Source of the DNA: Lachnospiraceae bacterium
GTDB taxonomy: Bacteria > Bacillota_A > Clostridia > Lachnospirales > Lachnospiraceae
Length of the DNA stretch: 5,557 nt
NCBI GenBank assembly: GCA_004556565.1
Contig: SFGN01000129.1
Span: forward strand, 1-5,557
Direction: 5' to 3'
The position numbers and the translations under genes were made by a program. How positions within the stretch are numbered: position 1 is the first letter of the stretch; every line of letters starts with the position of its first letter. Shown here one piece after another: positions 1-4,940 of this stretch. The notes under the pieces are model-generated. The model had not been told where the DNA came from and ran no database searches. It was given only the letters and a program-made list of their open reading frames with translations.

Positions 1-99
1 TATTATCGGATAAAATTTGTCAAGAGCTTTTGACATATAAAATCTGATTTTATAAAATAAAGAAGGGTGATTCCAATGGACGATAAAATTAAAAAAACC
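1..99. repeat. Terminal direct repeat, left copy (circular assembly overlap)
   Basis: These 99 bases are identical to 5459-5557. A perfect repeat at both contig ends with no other duplication is the usual mark of a circular molecule cut by an assembler, and 99 is a common k-mer size. The repeat contains the divergent promoter hub and the first eight codons of the RHH gene, so it is functional single-copy DNA seen twice rather than a true terminal repeat. The unique circle is 5,458 bp. Confidence 0.93.
18..58 (+). promoter_or_regulatory. Rightward promoter for the RHH bicistron
   Basis: TTGACA at 30-35 and TAAAAT at 53-58 are separated by 17 bp, a near-consensus sigma-A/sigma-70 promoter. The predicted start near 64-66 lies almost on the ribosome site (AAGGGTGAT, 63-71), so the leader would be about ten bases. 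The -35 box is the right arm of an 18-bp palindrome (18-35) with one mismatched pair. Its left arm is the -35 box of the leftward promoter. An ATCTGAT element (42-48) lies in the spacer. A regulator bound at the centre would control both promoters. Confidence 0.75.
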
Positions 100-222
100 A
101 TAATATTTGAAAAAGAACTGCACGACAAAATCTTTAAAATGGCACAAGAAAGTCAACGCGATTTTTCTAAGCAGGTAAAATTTATGCTCAAAGAATATAT
201 CAAAATGAAGGAAAATCAGTAA
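76..222 (+). CDS. Ribbon-helix-helix (Arc/CopG-like) transcriptional repressor, 48 aa
   Basis: ATG at 76-78 has the ribosome site AAGGGTGAT 4 bases upstream; the TAA stop is at 220-222. The 48 residues fit the Arc/MetJ/CopG fold: a basic N-terminus with a short strand around residues 6-13 (KKTIIFEK), helix A at about 14-26 (LHDKIFKMAQES), a turn, and helix B at about 30-43 (DFSKQVKFMLKEYI). The family forms dimers that insert paired beta-strands into the major groove of repeated half-sites. The gene is divergent from the whole replication and assembly unit, and the shared promoter region has a palindrome and ATCTGA half-sites, so it is probably the phage repressor or copy-control regulator, likely autoregulated. 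An antitoxin role is possible because it overlaps a small downstream gene. The fold call is fairly secure; the role is inferred. The first eight codons recur at 5534-5557 because of the circular overlap. Confidence 0.82.
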   Translation: MDDKIKKTIIFEKELHDKIFKMAQESQRDFSKQVKFMLKEYIKMKENQ

Positions 223-377
223 TGGAAATTGCTATAATTGTCTTCTTGGTAATTATCCTTTTGACTACTCTTATTCGAAAAAATATATCAAACACTGACC
301 CTAACTCCAAAACAGATCAGGAAAATAACAACAATATCGCATATTACGTGTCAACGGGGTTGACATTGAAAAAATAG
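222..377 (+). CDS. Small single-pass membrane protein, 51 aa, coupled to the RHH gene
   Basis: ATG at 222-224 overlaps the TAA of the RHH gene by one base (TAATG), so translation is probably coupled; a weak purine-rich site (AAGGAAAA, 208-215) precedes it. The stop is TAG at 375-377. Residues 2-18 (EIAIIVFLVIILLTTLI) form one hydrophobic segment followed by RK, predicting N-terminus out and a C-terminal tail in the cytoplasm. The tail is polar and Asn-rich (about residues 21-41) and ends in a basic KK. I do not recognise a family. As the only partner of the repressor it could be a superinfection-exclusion or immunity protein at the membrane, or a small toxin paired with an RHH antitoxin. The ORF is short, but its start overlap and its end just before a terminator support it. 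Confidence 0.6.
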   Translation: MEIAIIVFLVIILLTTLIRKNISNTDPNSKTDQENNNNIAYYVSTGLTLKK

Positions 378-411
378 AACCCCAAATAGCTGAAATATTT
401 TTATATACAAC

Positions 412-443
412 AAAAAGCCCCCCGGCCTAAGCCGAGGGGCTTT
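412..443. terminator. Bidirectional intrinsic terminator between the RHH operon and rep
   Basis: AAAGCCCC (414-421) pairs with GGGGCTTT (436-443); after one mismatch, CGGC/GCCG add four pairs around a CTAA loop (427-430). On the minus strand the hairpin runs into GGGGCTTTTTGTTG, a good U-tract for ending rep mRNA. On the plus strand it is followed by CTTTCCCT, a weaker tract for ending the RHH operon. It sits 28 bp before the convergent rep stop codon. The rest of 378-470 is AT-rich and holds nothing else I can name. Confidence 0.85.
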
Positions 444-470
444 CCCTATCAGAAACTTTATTTTGTTTAC

Positions 471-1436
471 TTAGAGGTCTCCAACTCTGCCGCCGGATGC
501 CTCCTTCCTTTCAGACATTATACCATACTGGTCAAGCAGCTGCTTATATTTCGGGTTAAGCTGGGTACCACGCTGGCGAAGGCCGTCCCGGAACTTCTCT
601 TCGCCGACGATTTCCAGCAAAGTAGTCACGGCTCCACCGGCCTGCTTATAAACGAAATCCTCCAAATTCGATAAATTATACTCAGCGCCAGGTTTTGTAT
701 AGAGCCGGATCGGCGCCACAGCGCCGAGCAGTTTCTCCCAATACCACTTCATCGGCCAGCGCCATTTGTTAGAATCAAAATCATCTGAATCCACATACCG
801 AAGATAATTCCGCAGCACACCAGAAAACCGATCCCCAATCTTGCCCGGAGCATCCAGAAATGCCAGAGCGCGGCTATCCCTCAGCTGAAGCTCTACCCGA
901 ACCCAATGACGACCATCATCAAAGCCACGCTCCGCAGCCTTATCATAAATCCGAATCATGATCTCGCTCGCCTTCCGGCCATGATAAATAGACAGGCCCT
1001 TGATCAACTTATCATGATCCCATTCCCATTCTACCGCAGTTTTCCGAAACTTGCTGACAAAACTCAGTTCCCGCGTATCCATCTCCAAAACATCAATATC
1101 CAACAAACCCTCATGATCATCAAAAGCAACATCCAAGCGCGTTAAATTCATCTCGCCTGGATTCTGGCGGACCTCATCAAAAAGAGATTCATAGTCTCCA
1201 TTACCAAAAGTCTCAAAGGACCGGCAGCCCTGACCGGACATCTCCAGCCAAACGCCCATATCCTCCCTGCCATTATAATGGATACTGATACTACCCCAGT
1301 AAAGCCGATCCATATAACCCCGAGCACCCTTCACCAATTCCCAACTAACATGCTGCATACCAAGCAACTCTATAAAATTCTGAGGACTATGTATTTTGGA
1401 GGTTATAGACACCCAGTCATACATAACCAAATTCAT
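471..1436 (-). CDS. rep: Rep_trans-type rolling-circle replication initiator, 321 aa
   Basis: The protein resembles the Rep_trans (replication initiation factor) family, which includes pT181 RepC-like plasmid initiators, CTX phage RstA, and the Orf20/NicK relaxases of Tn916 and ICEBs1. These nick one strand at an origin hairpin through a tyrosine and prime rolling-circle synthesis. Visible motifs are TRLDVAFDD (residues 99-107, acidic metal-site type), GLSIYHGRKASEIMIRIYDK (147-166, the family's Y-x-G-R-x-S...R-x-Y-D-K block; Tyr164 is the best nucleophile candidate, Tyr151 the alternative) and HWVRVELQLR (177-186). The first ATG is preceded by GGTGA eight bases upstream; an in-frame ATG at codon 5 has no ribosome site. 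Length is normal for the family. The gene lies 29 bp downstream of the putative nick hairpin, a common arrangement for such initiators, and ends at a strong terminator. The catalytic residue assignment is by motif position only. Confidence 0.85.
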   Translation of the reverse strand: MNLVMYDWVSITSKIHSPQNFIELLGMQHVSWELVKGARGYMDRLYWGSISIHYNGREDMGVWLEMSGQGCRSFETFGNGDYESLFDEVRQNPGEMNLTRLDVAFDDHEGLLDIDVLEMDTRELSFVSKFRKTAVEWEWDHDKLIKGLSIYHGRKASEIMIRIYDKAAERGFDDGRHWVRVELQLRDSRALAFLDAPGKIGDRFSGVLRNYLRYVDSDDFDSNKWRWPMKWYWEKLLGAVAPIRLYTKPGAEYNLSNLEDFVYKQAGGAVTTLLEIVGEEKFRDGLRQRGTQLNPKYKQLLDQYGIMSERKEASGGRVGDL

Positions 1437-1464
1437 AACTTTTTCACCAACTTGTGTAGGTAGT

Positions 1465-1488
1465 ACCCCCCTGTTAGCGAAGGGGGGT
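1465..1488 (-). other. Putative double-strand origin / Rep nick-site hairpin
   Basis: On the minus strand this reads ACCCCCC, then the 10-base loop TTCGCTAACA, then GGGGGGT: a 7-bp stem. From memory, the oriT/nick hairpin of ICEBs1 has the same arms and length with loop CACGCTAACA, and Tn916 has a close relative with CTAACAGGGGGG. The rep gene next door belongs to the same relaxase superfamily (NicK/Orf20). I therefore call this the double-strand origin, with the nick in or next to CTAACA on the minus strand; the exact bond is not claimed. There is no T-tract on either side, which argues against a terminator. Confidence 0.8.
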
Positions 1489-1515
1489 CATACGAAGGAG
1501 CATCCTTCGTTGCAA
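1487..1515 (-). promoter_or_regulatory. Possible rep promoter with a palindromic spacer
   Basis: On the minus strand TTGCAA (1510-1515) and TATGAC (1487-1492) are 17 bp apart, each matching 4 of 6 consensus bases. The spacer is almost exactly the 8-bp palindrome ACGAAGGA-TGC-TCCTTCGT (1492-1510). Transcription would begin inside the nick hairpin. rep is separated from the upstream operon by a terminator-like hairpin, so it may need its own promoter. The palindrome may instead, or also, be the Rep binding site beside the nick hairpin, as in pT181-type origins; that would give autoregulation. Boxes are weak, so this is tentative. Confidence 0.35.
1492..1510. repeat. Perfect 8-bp inverted repeat beside the nick hairpin
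   Basis: ACGAAGGA and TCCTTCGT are perfect complements around a 3-base loop, four bases from the nick hairpin. In Rep_trans origins a second inverted repeat next to the nick hairpin is bound by the initiator. That role is inferred here from position and symmetry. No T-tract of terminator type follows it directly on either strand. Confidence 0.6.
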
Positions 1516-1532
1516 AAAAGTTCACGCAGAGA

Positions 1533-1568
1533 AAGCACGCGCACGCCTCCCGGCGTACGCGCGTGCTT
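1533..1568 (-). terminator. Terminator hairpin after the pVI-like gene
   Basis: A very stable GC-rich stem: ten pairs (1533-1542 with 1559-1568), a two-base bulge (1557-1558), five more pairs (1543-1547 with 1552-1556) and a TCCC loop in plus-strand orientation. On the minus strand it overlaps the TAA stop of the pVI-like gene and runs into GCTTTCTCTG, an imperfect U-tract, with a T6 run a little further on. It probably ends the assembly-gene transcript. A role in packaging or complementary-strand initiation cannot be excluded so close to the origin. Confidence 0.65.
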
Positions 1569-1848
1569 ATTCTCTCACATTAAGCATCGGTATCTTACGA
1601 ATCACCCAAAACACAAACGACCACAGAAAATACGCCGCATTGAGAAAAATTACCAACTGAAACAACAGCGCAATCACACCCATAGCCGTTGAGCCAATGA
1701 ACGATGCTATGATCTGAATACCCGTCTGAAAATATCCCGTGATCTGAGTCAGGATCGTCATGATCGAATCCGGCATATTGGGAAGCTCAAAGACCAGCAG
1801 AGCCGAAAGAACCGTGTAAATCAAATTCAGCAACCCACTAATTATCAT
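1567..1848 (-). CDS. pVI-like minor coat / membrane protein, 93 aa
   Basis: ATG at 1848 has GAGGAGGG 7 to 9 bases upstream, and the gene overlaps the end of the pIII-like gene by 11 bp, so translation is likely coupled. The protein is almost entirely hydrophobic, with segments at about residues 3-22, 28-50 and 54-84, and ends in a basic tail (RKIPMLNVRE). Its size, multi-pass character and place directly after the pIII-like gene match pVI of Ff-type phages, which sits with pIII at the end of the virion that leaves the membrane last and helps release it. The assignment rests on position and topology, since pVI proteins diverge too fast for motif recognition. It is the last gene before a terminator hairpin. 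Confidence 0.65.
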   Translation of the reverse strand: MIISGLLNLIYTVLSALLVFELPNMPDSIMTILTQITGYFQTGIQIIASFIGSTAMGVIALLFQLVIFLNAAYFLWSFVFWVIRKIPMLNVRE

Positions 1849-3154
1849 CGTGCTTCCCTCCTCTCATGAACTCGAAATAGCTTGTCCCACTAATCAGAGC
1901 CGAGACCATATCATGAGCCATATTAATAAAGCTCACCACACAAATAAACGAAACAATAGTACCCAGCACCGGACGCAGCACGTCCATAAGACCATTCTCC
2001 AGGCTGACTTGCTGCTCCTGGAGTAAGACCATATTTGTACCATCCGGCAGCGGAACAGATACCCCAGGGAATGTAAACTGATACGTATTACCACTCTGTA
2101 AAGTAGATAGCATTGTCTGAGCAAAGTCCGTAATCCAACTAGCCGCCTGATAAATAAATCCCAGCCTCTGCGAGAACAAAGACTCATATTGACTCTTAAT
2201 CCCCGTAATATCCTCCTCGGATGGAATAAAAAGCCCTTTCAAACCCTCTATAATCGCACTGGCAATATTCCCGGGAAGCGAAACAATAGCATTATAAATC
2301 GTCTGCAAAAAAGCCAGGATACCAGATAAAAGCCCTGTGGCCTGATCTGACGTTGTAATAGACATATTGCCAATCCGAGGTAATACTTGATAATACACTT
2401 TATCCGAGACAGTCCCGATATCTTTTTGAACTTCACGAACACCAAAATAAAACCGGAAACCCGCCTTAGTAATCTCAGGAAATTCAGCCCCCAACGGAAT
2501 TTCCTGACGCACAACAGAGCCCGGTTCTATATCTGACACATACTCGGAATCATTCACAAGCACATGAATTGACGTAGGCTCAACCATTAATGAACCATAA
2601 CCGTTATATACCTGCAAATAAAGATTGGGATTGCCATTCACATAAATATAAGCCGTATCATCCTCCGAAATAACTACATCCTTATAGACATCAACATAAA
2701 ATACTTCCGGAGCTTGATAAGCAATTGTAGATTTCATGTTGTTAGAATTTGTATACGTAGCTAAGCGAATAGCCCCAGAAGACAAAGAAGAAGAATTTAA
2801 AACGTCCTTAGTAACAGGCCCCATACTAGTCCATTGTCCAGTATAACGAGTACTAAAACCAAAATATTGTTGGCCTGTTTTTTCGATATGCCACTCAGCC
2901 GCCGTATCAGACGCAACTACCGCCGACATCACCGCCATAGGAGACCTACGAAGTCCATAAATCGGCTCTATCTCACTGATAAAATCAGGGGTCTCGGATG
3001 GCTGTAAACCACCCTGAATCTCCGCAAGATCACCCCACGGATCTATGCCCATATTATCAATGGTCAATATACCGCTGGCGAATGTCCGCCCACATGTGGT
3101 GGAACAAATAATAAAGGCCGAAAGAAGCAAGGATAATACACGCCGTCTTTGCAT
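1838..3154 (-). CDS. pIII-like adsorption / release protein, 438 aa
   Basis: I place the start at ATG 3154, preceded by GGGGAGGGGAGG; an in-frame ATG seven codons upstream lies before this site and has none of its own. Residues 1-26 form a signal peptide (MQRRR, a hydrophobic core, likely cleavage after TFA). A long exported beta-rich region follows (about 30-265). Next come an amphipathic or hydrophobic stretch (273-309) ending in LFIPSEED, and a C-terminal hydrophobic region (394-422) with a short basic/acidic tail. A large exported domain plus C-terminal anchor, followed by a small multi-pass protein, is the arrangement of pIII with pVI in filamentous phages: receptor binding outside, capping and release at the membrane. 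The start overlaps the upstream 198-aa gene by 98 bp. No sequence similarity to Ff pIII is visible, so the role is inferred from architecture and order. Confidence 0.7.
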   Translation of the reverse strand: MQRRRVLSLLLSAFIICSTTCGRTFASGILTIDNMGIDPWGDLAEIQGGLQPSETPDFISEIEPIYGLRRSPMAVMSAVVASDTAAEWHIEKTGQQYFGFSTRYTGQWTSMGPVTKDVLNSSSLSSGAIRLATYTNSNNMKSTIAYQAPEVFYVDVYKDVVISEDDTAYIYVNGNPNLYLQVYNGYGSLMVEPTSIHVLVNDSEYVSDIEPGSVVRQEIPLGAEFPEITKAGFRFYFGVREVQKDIGTVSDKVYYQVLPRIGNMSITTSDQATGLLSGILAFLQTIYNAIVSLPGNIASAIIEGLKGLFIPSEEDITGIKSQYESLFSQRLGFIYQAASWITDFAQTMLSTLQSGNTYQFTFPGVSVPLPDGTNMVLLQEQQVSLENGLMDVLRPVLGTIVSFICVVSFINMAHDMVSALISGTSYFEFMRGGKHDDN

Positions 3155-3653
3155 AATCCTCCCCTCCCCTCTCATATAAAGTCGGATAATCCCCTAAATC
3201 TGACCAGACAAGATAATTACCCGCATCCAATGAAAAAGACGCCTCCGACGAACGAACGAACGTAGCCTGAGAATTGTAGGAGTTGTACGTCTGGTACGTA
3301 AGTACAGCAACATCCGATCCAGTAAATCGGCTGCCGCTGAGTGCCAACGAAGCCGAATAAGCAAATTTATAGGTATACTGTCCCTCCCGCCAGTACACAT
3401 AATGCGTACCGTAAGGAAGCTTAGCAGCAACAGGTCCAAAGATAGCAATATTAGAGGTCCCCACCCCATAGCTAGCATCGATACTAGCCATAGGAACGGC
3501 GACAAGAGCAAAATCACCATTCAACTCTCCCTCCTGAGCCACATAGACAGCCGTATCTCCCAGTTGATAAACGATATCCCCCTCAACGGCCACGGCCCAG
3601 CTGAGACCGCTCAACAACAGCAGGAGTATCATAAGGCAAAGCAGTCGGCGCAC
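3057..3653 (-). CDS. Secreted, membrane-anchored protein of unknown function, 198 aa
   Basis: The start is GTG at 3653 with GGAGG ten bases upstream; the next in-frame ATG (codon 8) lacks a ribosome site. Residues 1-22 are a strong signal peptide or signal anchor (MRRLLC, a Leu-rich core, possible cleavage after AVA). Residues 24-165 are a Tyr- and Ser-rich, beta-prone exported domain, and 170-188 (TACIILASFGLYYLFHHMW) is a membrane segment with a short cytoplasmic tail. The gene overlaps zot by 71 bp and the pIII-like gene by 98 bp. I do not recognise the family. It may be a second tip or adsorption protein, or the membrane/extracytoplasmic partner that the Zot ATPase here lacks. Confidence 0.75.
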   Translation of the reverse strand: MRRLLCLMILLLLLSGLSWAVAVEGDIVYQLGDTAVYVAQEGELNGDFALVAVPMASIDASYGVGTSNIAIFGPVAAKLPYGTHYVYWREGQYTYKFAYSASLALSGSRFTGSDVAVLTYQTYNSYNSQATFVRSSEASFSLDAGNYLVWSDLGDYPTLYERGGEDYAKTACIILASFGLYYLFHHMWADIRQRYIDH

Positions 3654-4332
3654 GAGTCCGCCCCCTCCATTCTTTCTTATATCGCTTCATCTTGGCATAA
3701 GTGTCATAACAGCCATACAACTCCGGCGAATGAACCCACCAGTAATTCCCCAGGACGTCACACTGTAATTTACCGTTCTCCTCTATAGCCGTCGTACCGT
3801 CGATCAACTGATTATGCTGGATCAAACCGAAATACCCCTGACACAAAACCACATTTTTTATCTGCTCCCGCAATGGTTTTGCCAATCTCATAAAAACCTG
3901 ACTTGTACCGACTATATGCTTCCGCTGCTTCCGCTGCTGCGCAAACTCGGTCATTTCTTCGATAGACATATTTTTACTTTCAAGACTATTAAATTCCAAG
4001 TGGATTTCATCAATAAGATAAAGGACCCCGGCATAACCGTTGGAAATATTAAAGAGAGAATCCAATCCATCATACTCAATCACCTCCAACGTATCCGGCA
4101 GACCCGATATCTCAACATTGGTCACAAACTTACATCCAGGATACCGATCTATAATCTTACGGCAATACTGCACCGCCGAAAGCGTCTTACCACTCCCCTG
4201 CGGACCGCAAAAAACCATCAGCCCTTCCGGATCAAAATACTCCGGATGAGCCGCACGAAACTCCGACTTATACCGAGCACTGCGAAACAAGCCAACCGGA
4301 CTCTTCGAGCCTTCCAATAATTCATTCTGCAT
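3583..4332 (-). CDS. zot: Zot/pI-like morphogenesis ATPase, 249 aa
   Basis: Zot-family (pI) proteins are HerA/FtsK-like ATPases at the inner face of the membrane that power filamentous phage assembly and DNA extrusion. Walker A is GPQGSGKT (43-50), Walker B with catalytic Glu is VLYLIDEIH (103-111), and a sensor-type TSQVFMRLAKPLREQ stretch follows (143-157). The ATG overlaps nothing, but its ribosome site GAGGTGGT overlaps the upstream stop (TGAGGTGGTGGGATG). Most pI/Zot proteins have a transmembrane segment after the ATPase domain and a C-terminal extracytoplasmic domain. None is visible here: the protein ends in a basic, Pro-containing tail (about 216-249) whose codons overlap the signal peptide of the next gene. 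The ATPase domain looks intact and the family call is firm. Confidence 0.92.
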   Translation of the reverse strand: MQNELLEGSKSPVGLFRSARYKSEFRAAHPEYFDPEGLMVFCGPQGSGKTLSAVQYCRKIIDRYPGCKFVTNVEISGLPDTLEVIEYDGLDSLFNISNGYAGVLYLIDEIHLEFNSLESKNMSIEEMTEFAQQRKQRKHIVGTSQVFMRLAKPLREQIKNVVLCQGYFGLIQHNQLIDGTTAIEENGKLQCDVLGNYWWVHSPELYGCYDTYAKMKRYKKEWRGRTRAPTALPYDTPAVVERSQLGRGR

Positions 4333-4341
4333 CCCACCACC

Positions 4342-4488
4342 TCAAAAGGACTTAAACATCAGCTTGCCGCCAAAGGCCGCGCGAAGGAAAGTCGTAACGA
4401 TCAGATCACACATATAAAAGCAGATCGTCACCGGAAGAGCTATCGTAATACACTCCACGTAGAGCGATATAATGTCAGAAATAGCCAT
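4342..4488 (-). CDS. Small membrane protein, 48 aa, possible pVII/pIX-like minor coat
   Basis: ATG at 4488 has AAAGGAG 10 bases upstream, and the TGA stop (4342-4344) is embedded in the ribosome site of zot, so the two are translationally linked. The product begins MAISDIISLYVECITIALPV, with one hydrophobic segment at about residues 6-26 extending toward 34, and ends in a basic tail (FLRAAFGGKLMFKSF). Size and topology resemble the small virion-end proteins pVII and pIX, which start assembly and contact the packaging signal. It may equally be a small Zot partner similar to pXI. It is the first gene after the coat terminator and its hairpin-rich gap. Confidence 0.7.
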   Translation of the reverse strand: MAISDIISLYVECITIALPVTICFYMCDLIVTTFLRAAFGGKLMFKSF

Positions 4489-4518
4489 GCTGCTACGCTC
4501 CTTTCTGTTGTTCAAGAG

Positions 4519-4535
4519 GTGGGCCTTTGGCCCAC
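4519..4535. repeat. Inverted repeat, 7-bp stem with 3-base loop
   Basis: GTGGGCC, loop TTT, GGCCCAC. It lies in the 142-bp gap (4489-4630) between the 48-aa gene and the coat gene. With the next inverted repeat and the terminator it makes three hairpins within about 104 bp. No T-tract follows on either strand, so termination is unlikely. It is a candidate packaging signal or complementary-strand origin by analogy with the hairpin clusters of Ff phages. Confidence 0.6.
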
Positions 4536-4559
4536 AGGGGACGGGAGATGCGGTTGTTC

Positions 4560-4575
4560 ATGGCCTGCGGGCCAT
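4560..4575. repeat. Inverted repeat, 6-bp stem with 4-base loop
   Basis: ATGGCC, loop TGCG, GGCCAT (plus-strand reading). It is the second of three hairpins in the coat-to-zot gap and has no T-tract. It carries the same GGCC/GGCC core as the neighbouring 4519-4535 repeat. It is a candidate element for packaging or minus-strand initiation; function is not shown by the sequence. Confidence 0.5.
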
Positions 4576-4583
4576 AGGACGGG

Positions 4584-4622
4584 GAAAAAGAAACGGGAGC
4601 ACCCCCGAGGGCGCTCCCGTTT
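4584..4622 (-). terminator. Strong intrinsic terminator after the coat gene
   Basis: AAACGGGAGC (4591-4600) pairs perfectly with GCTCCCGTTT (4613-4622), with three further C-G pairs inside after one mismatch. On the minus strand the stem is followed by TTTCTTTTT, a good U-tract. It starts 9 bp after the coat stop codon. A terminator right after the major coat gene is also the arrangement in Ff phages, where it keeps coat and ssDNA-binding protein mRNA far above assembly-gene mRNA. Readthrough probably feeds the downstream genes, since no clear promoter is visible in the GC-rich gap 4489-4583. Confidence 0.88.
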
Positions 4623-4630
4623 CAGGGTGC

Positions 4631-4816
4631 TTAGAGAGAAAGTTTGCCTTTCTTAAAGGCTGCCATAAGGGCACGGACGCCTTTCCGACCAGCCCACCAC
4701 ATGAAGACCAGACCCACGGAAATACCCGCCACAGCGGCCAAAACCGCCACGATAGTACTCACACTGATCTGAGTCTGCAAAGCTGTGATAACCGGCTGAA
4801 AATCGGTAAAGGTCAC
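4631..4816 (-). CDS. Major coat protein (pVIII-like), 61 aa
   Basis: The protein has the three-part plan of inovirus major coats: a short, slightly acidic and polar N-terminal part (1-19, TFTDFQPVITALQTQISVS), one long hydrophobic helix (about 20-41, Ala/Val-rich, ending FMWW), and a basic C-terminal helix (RKGVRALMAAFKKGKLSL, six Lys/Arg) that would line the virion and bind DNA. No separate signal peptide is visible, so it may insert as made, as in Pf-like coats. A strong terminator follows. The start is GTG at 4816, the only start codon in the open frame after the tRNA. The clear ribosome site (GGGAGG, 4846-4851) is 29 bases away, far beyond normal spacing. An AACG/CGTT pairing between them, or a five-codon GTG...TGA minicistron overlapping the coat GTG, might bridge the distance. 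Function is well supported; the exact start is less sure. Confidence 0.85.
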   Translation of the reverse strand: MTFTDFQPVITALQTQISVSTIVAVLAAVAGISVGLVFMWWAGRKGVRALMAAFKKGKLSL

Positions 4817-4865
4817 AACGCTGCTACCACTAGTCTCGGCTCGTTCCTCCCTTCTTTTAAATTTC

Positions 4866-4940
4866 TGGGTGCGGGGAGTGGATTCGAACCACTGTTTCCG
4901 GGCTGAGAACCCGACGAATTAACCCTTACTCTACCCCGCA
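4866..4940 (-). tRNA. tRNA-Glu (CTC anticodon), complete with encoded CCA
   Basis: A full cloverleaf folds on the minus strand. The acceptor stem TGCGGGG/CCCCGCA has 7 of 7 pairs. The D-stem is GAGT/ATTC with a GG in the loop. The anticodon stem TCGGG/CCCGG encloses TTCTCAG, giving anticodon CTC (reads GAG, Glu). The variable loop is 4 bases, and the T-stem AGTGG/CCACT encloses TTCGAAT. The 3' end is C73 plus encoded CCA. T8, A14, T33, A37 and C48 are present. The U1-A72 pair and C73 discriminator are unusual for tRNA-Glu, so charging identity is uncertain. The first 15 bases are also the last five codons, including the stop, of the upstream 104-aa gene. It lies 49 bp before the coat start. 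It may be a translation aid, a processing signal between the two mRNA parts, or a captured host gene. Confidence 0.88.

Noticed and set aside
1396..1692. Plus-strand open frame crossing the origin region
   Set aside because: It reads through the nick hairpin, palindrome and terminator, and its product is basic and featureless.
3155..3175. Upstream ATG adding seven residues to the pIII-like protein
   Set aside because: These codons are the ribosome site of the internal ATG at 3154, and the shorter form begins directly with a signal peptide.
3247..3261. Short ACGA tandem repeat
   Set aside because: About three units inside the coding frame of the 198-aa gene; most likely chance codon repetition.
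3402..3788. Plus-strand open frame of 128 codons opposite the 198-aa gene and zot end
   Set aside because: Antisense shadow; the minus-strand genes have ribosome sites and recognisable signal and membrane segments.
3814..4320. Plus-strand open frame of 168 codons opposite zot
   Set aside because: It is an antisense shadow of a well-supported ATPase gene, with low-complexity basic composition.
4472..4906. Plus-strand open frame of 144 codons across the coat gene and tRNA
   Set aside because: It is antisense to the coat gene, terminator and tRNA, and its product has no coherent domain or membrane pattern.
4866..4940. tRNA as an attachment-site remnant of integration
   Set aside because: The tRNA is complete rather than a 3' fragment, lies inside an operon, and no integrase is encoded. 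It is not excluded, but not supported.
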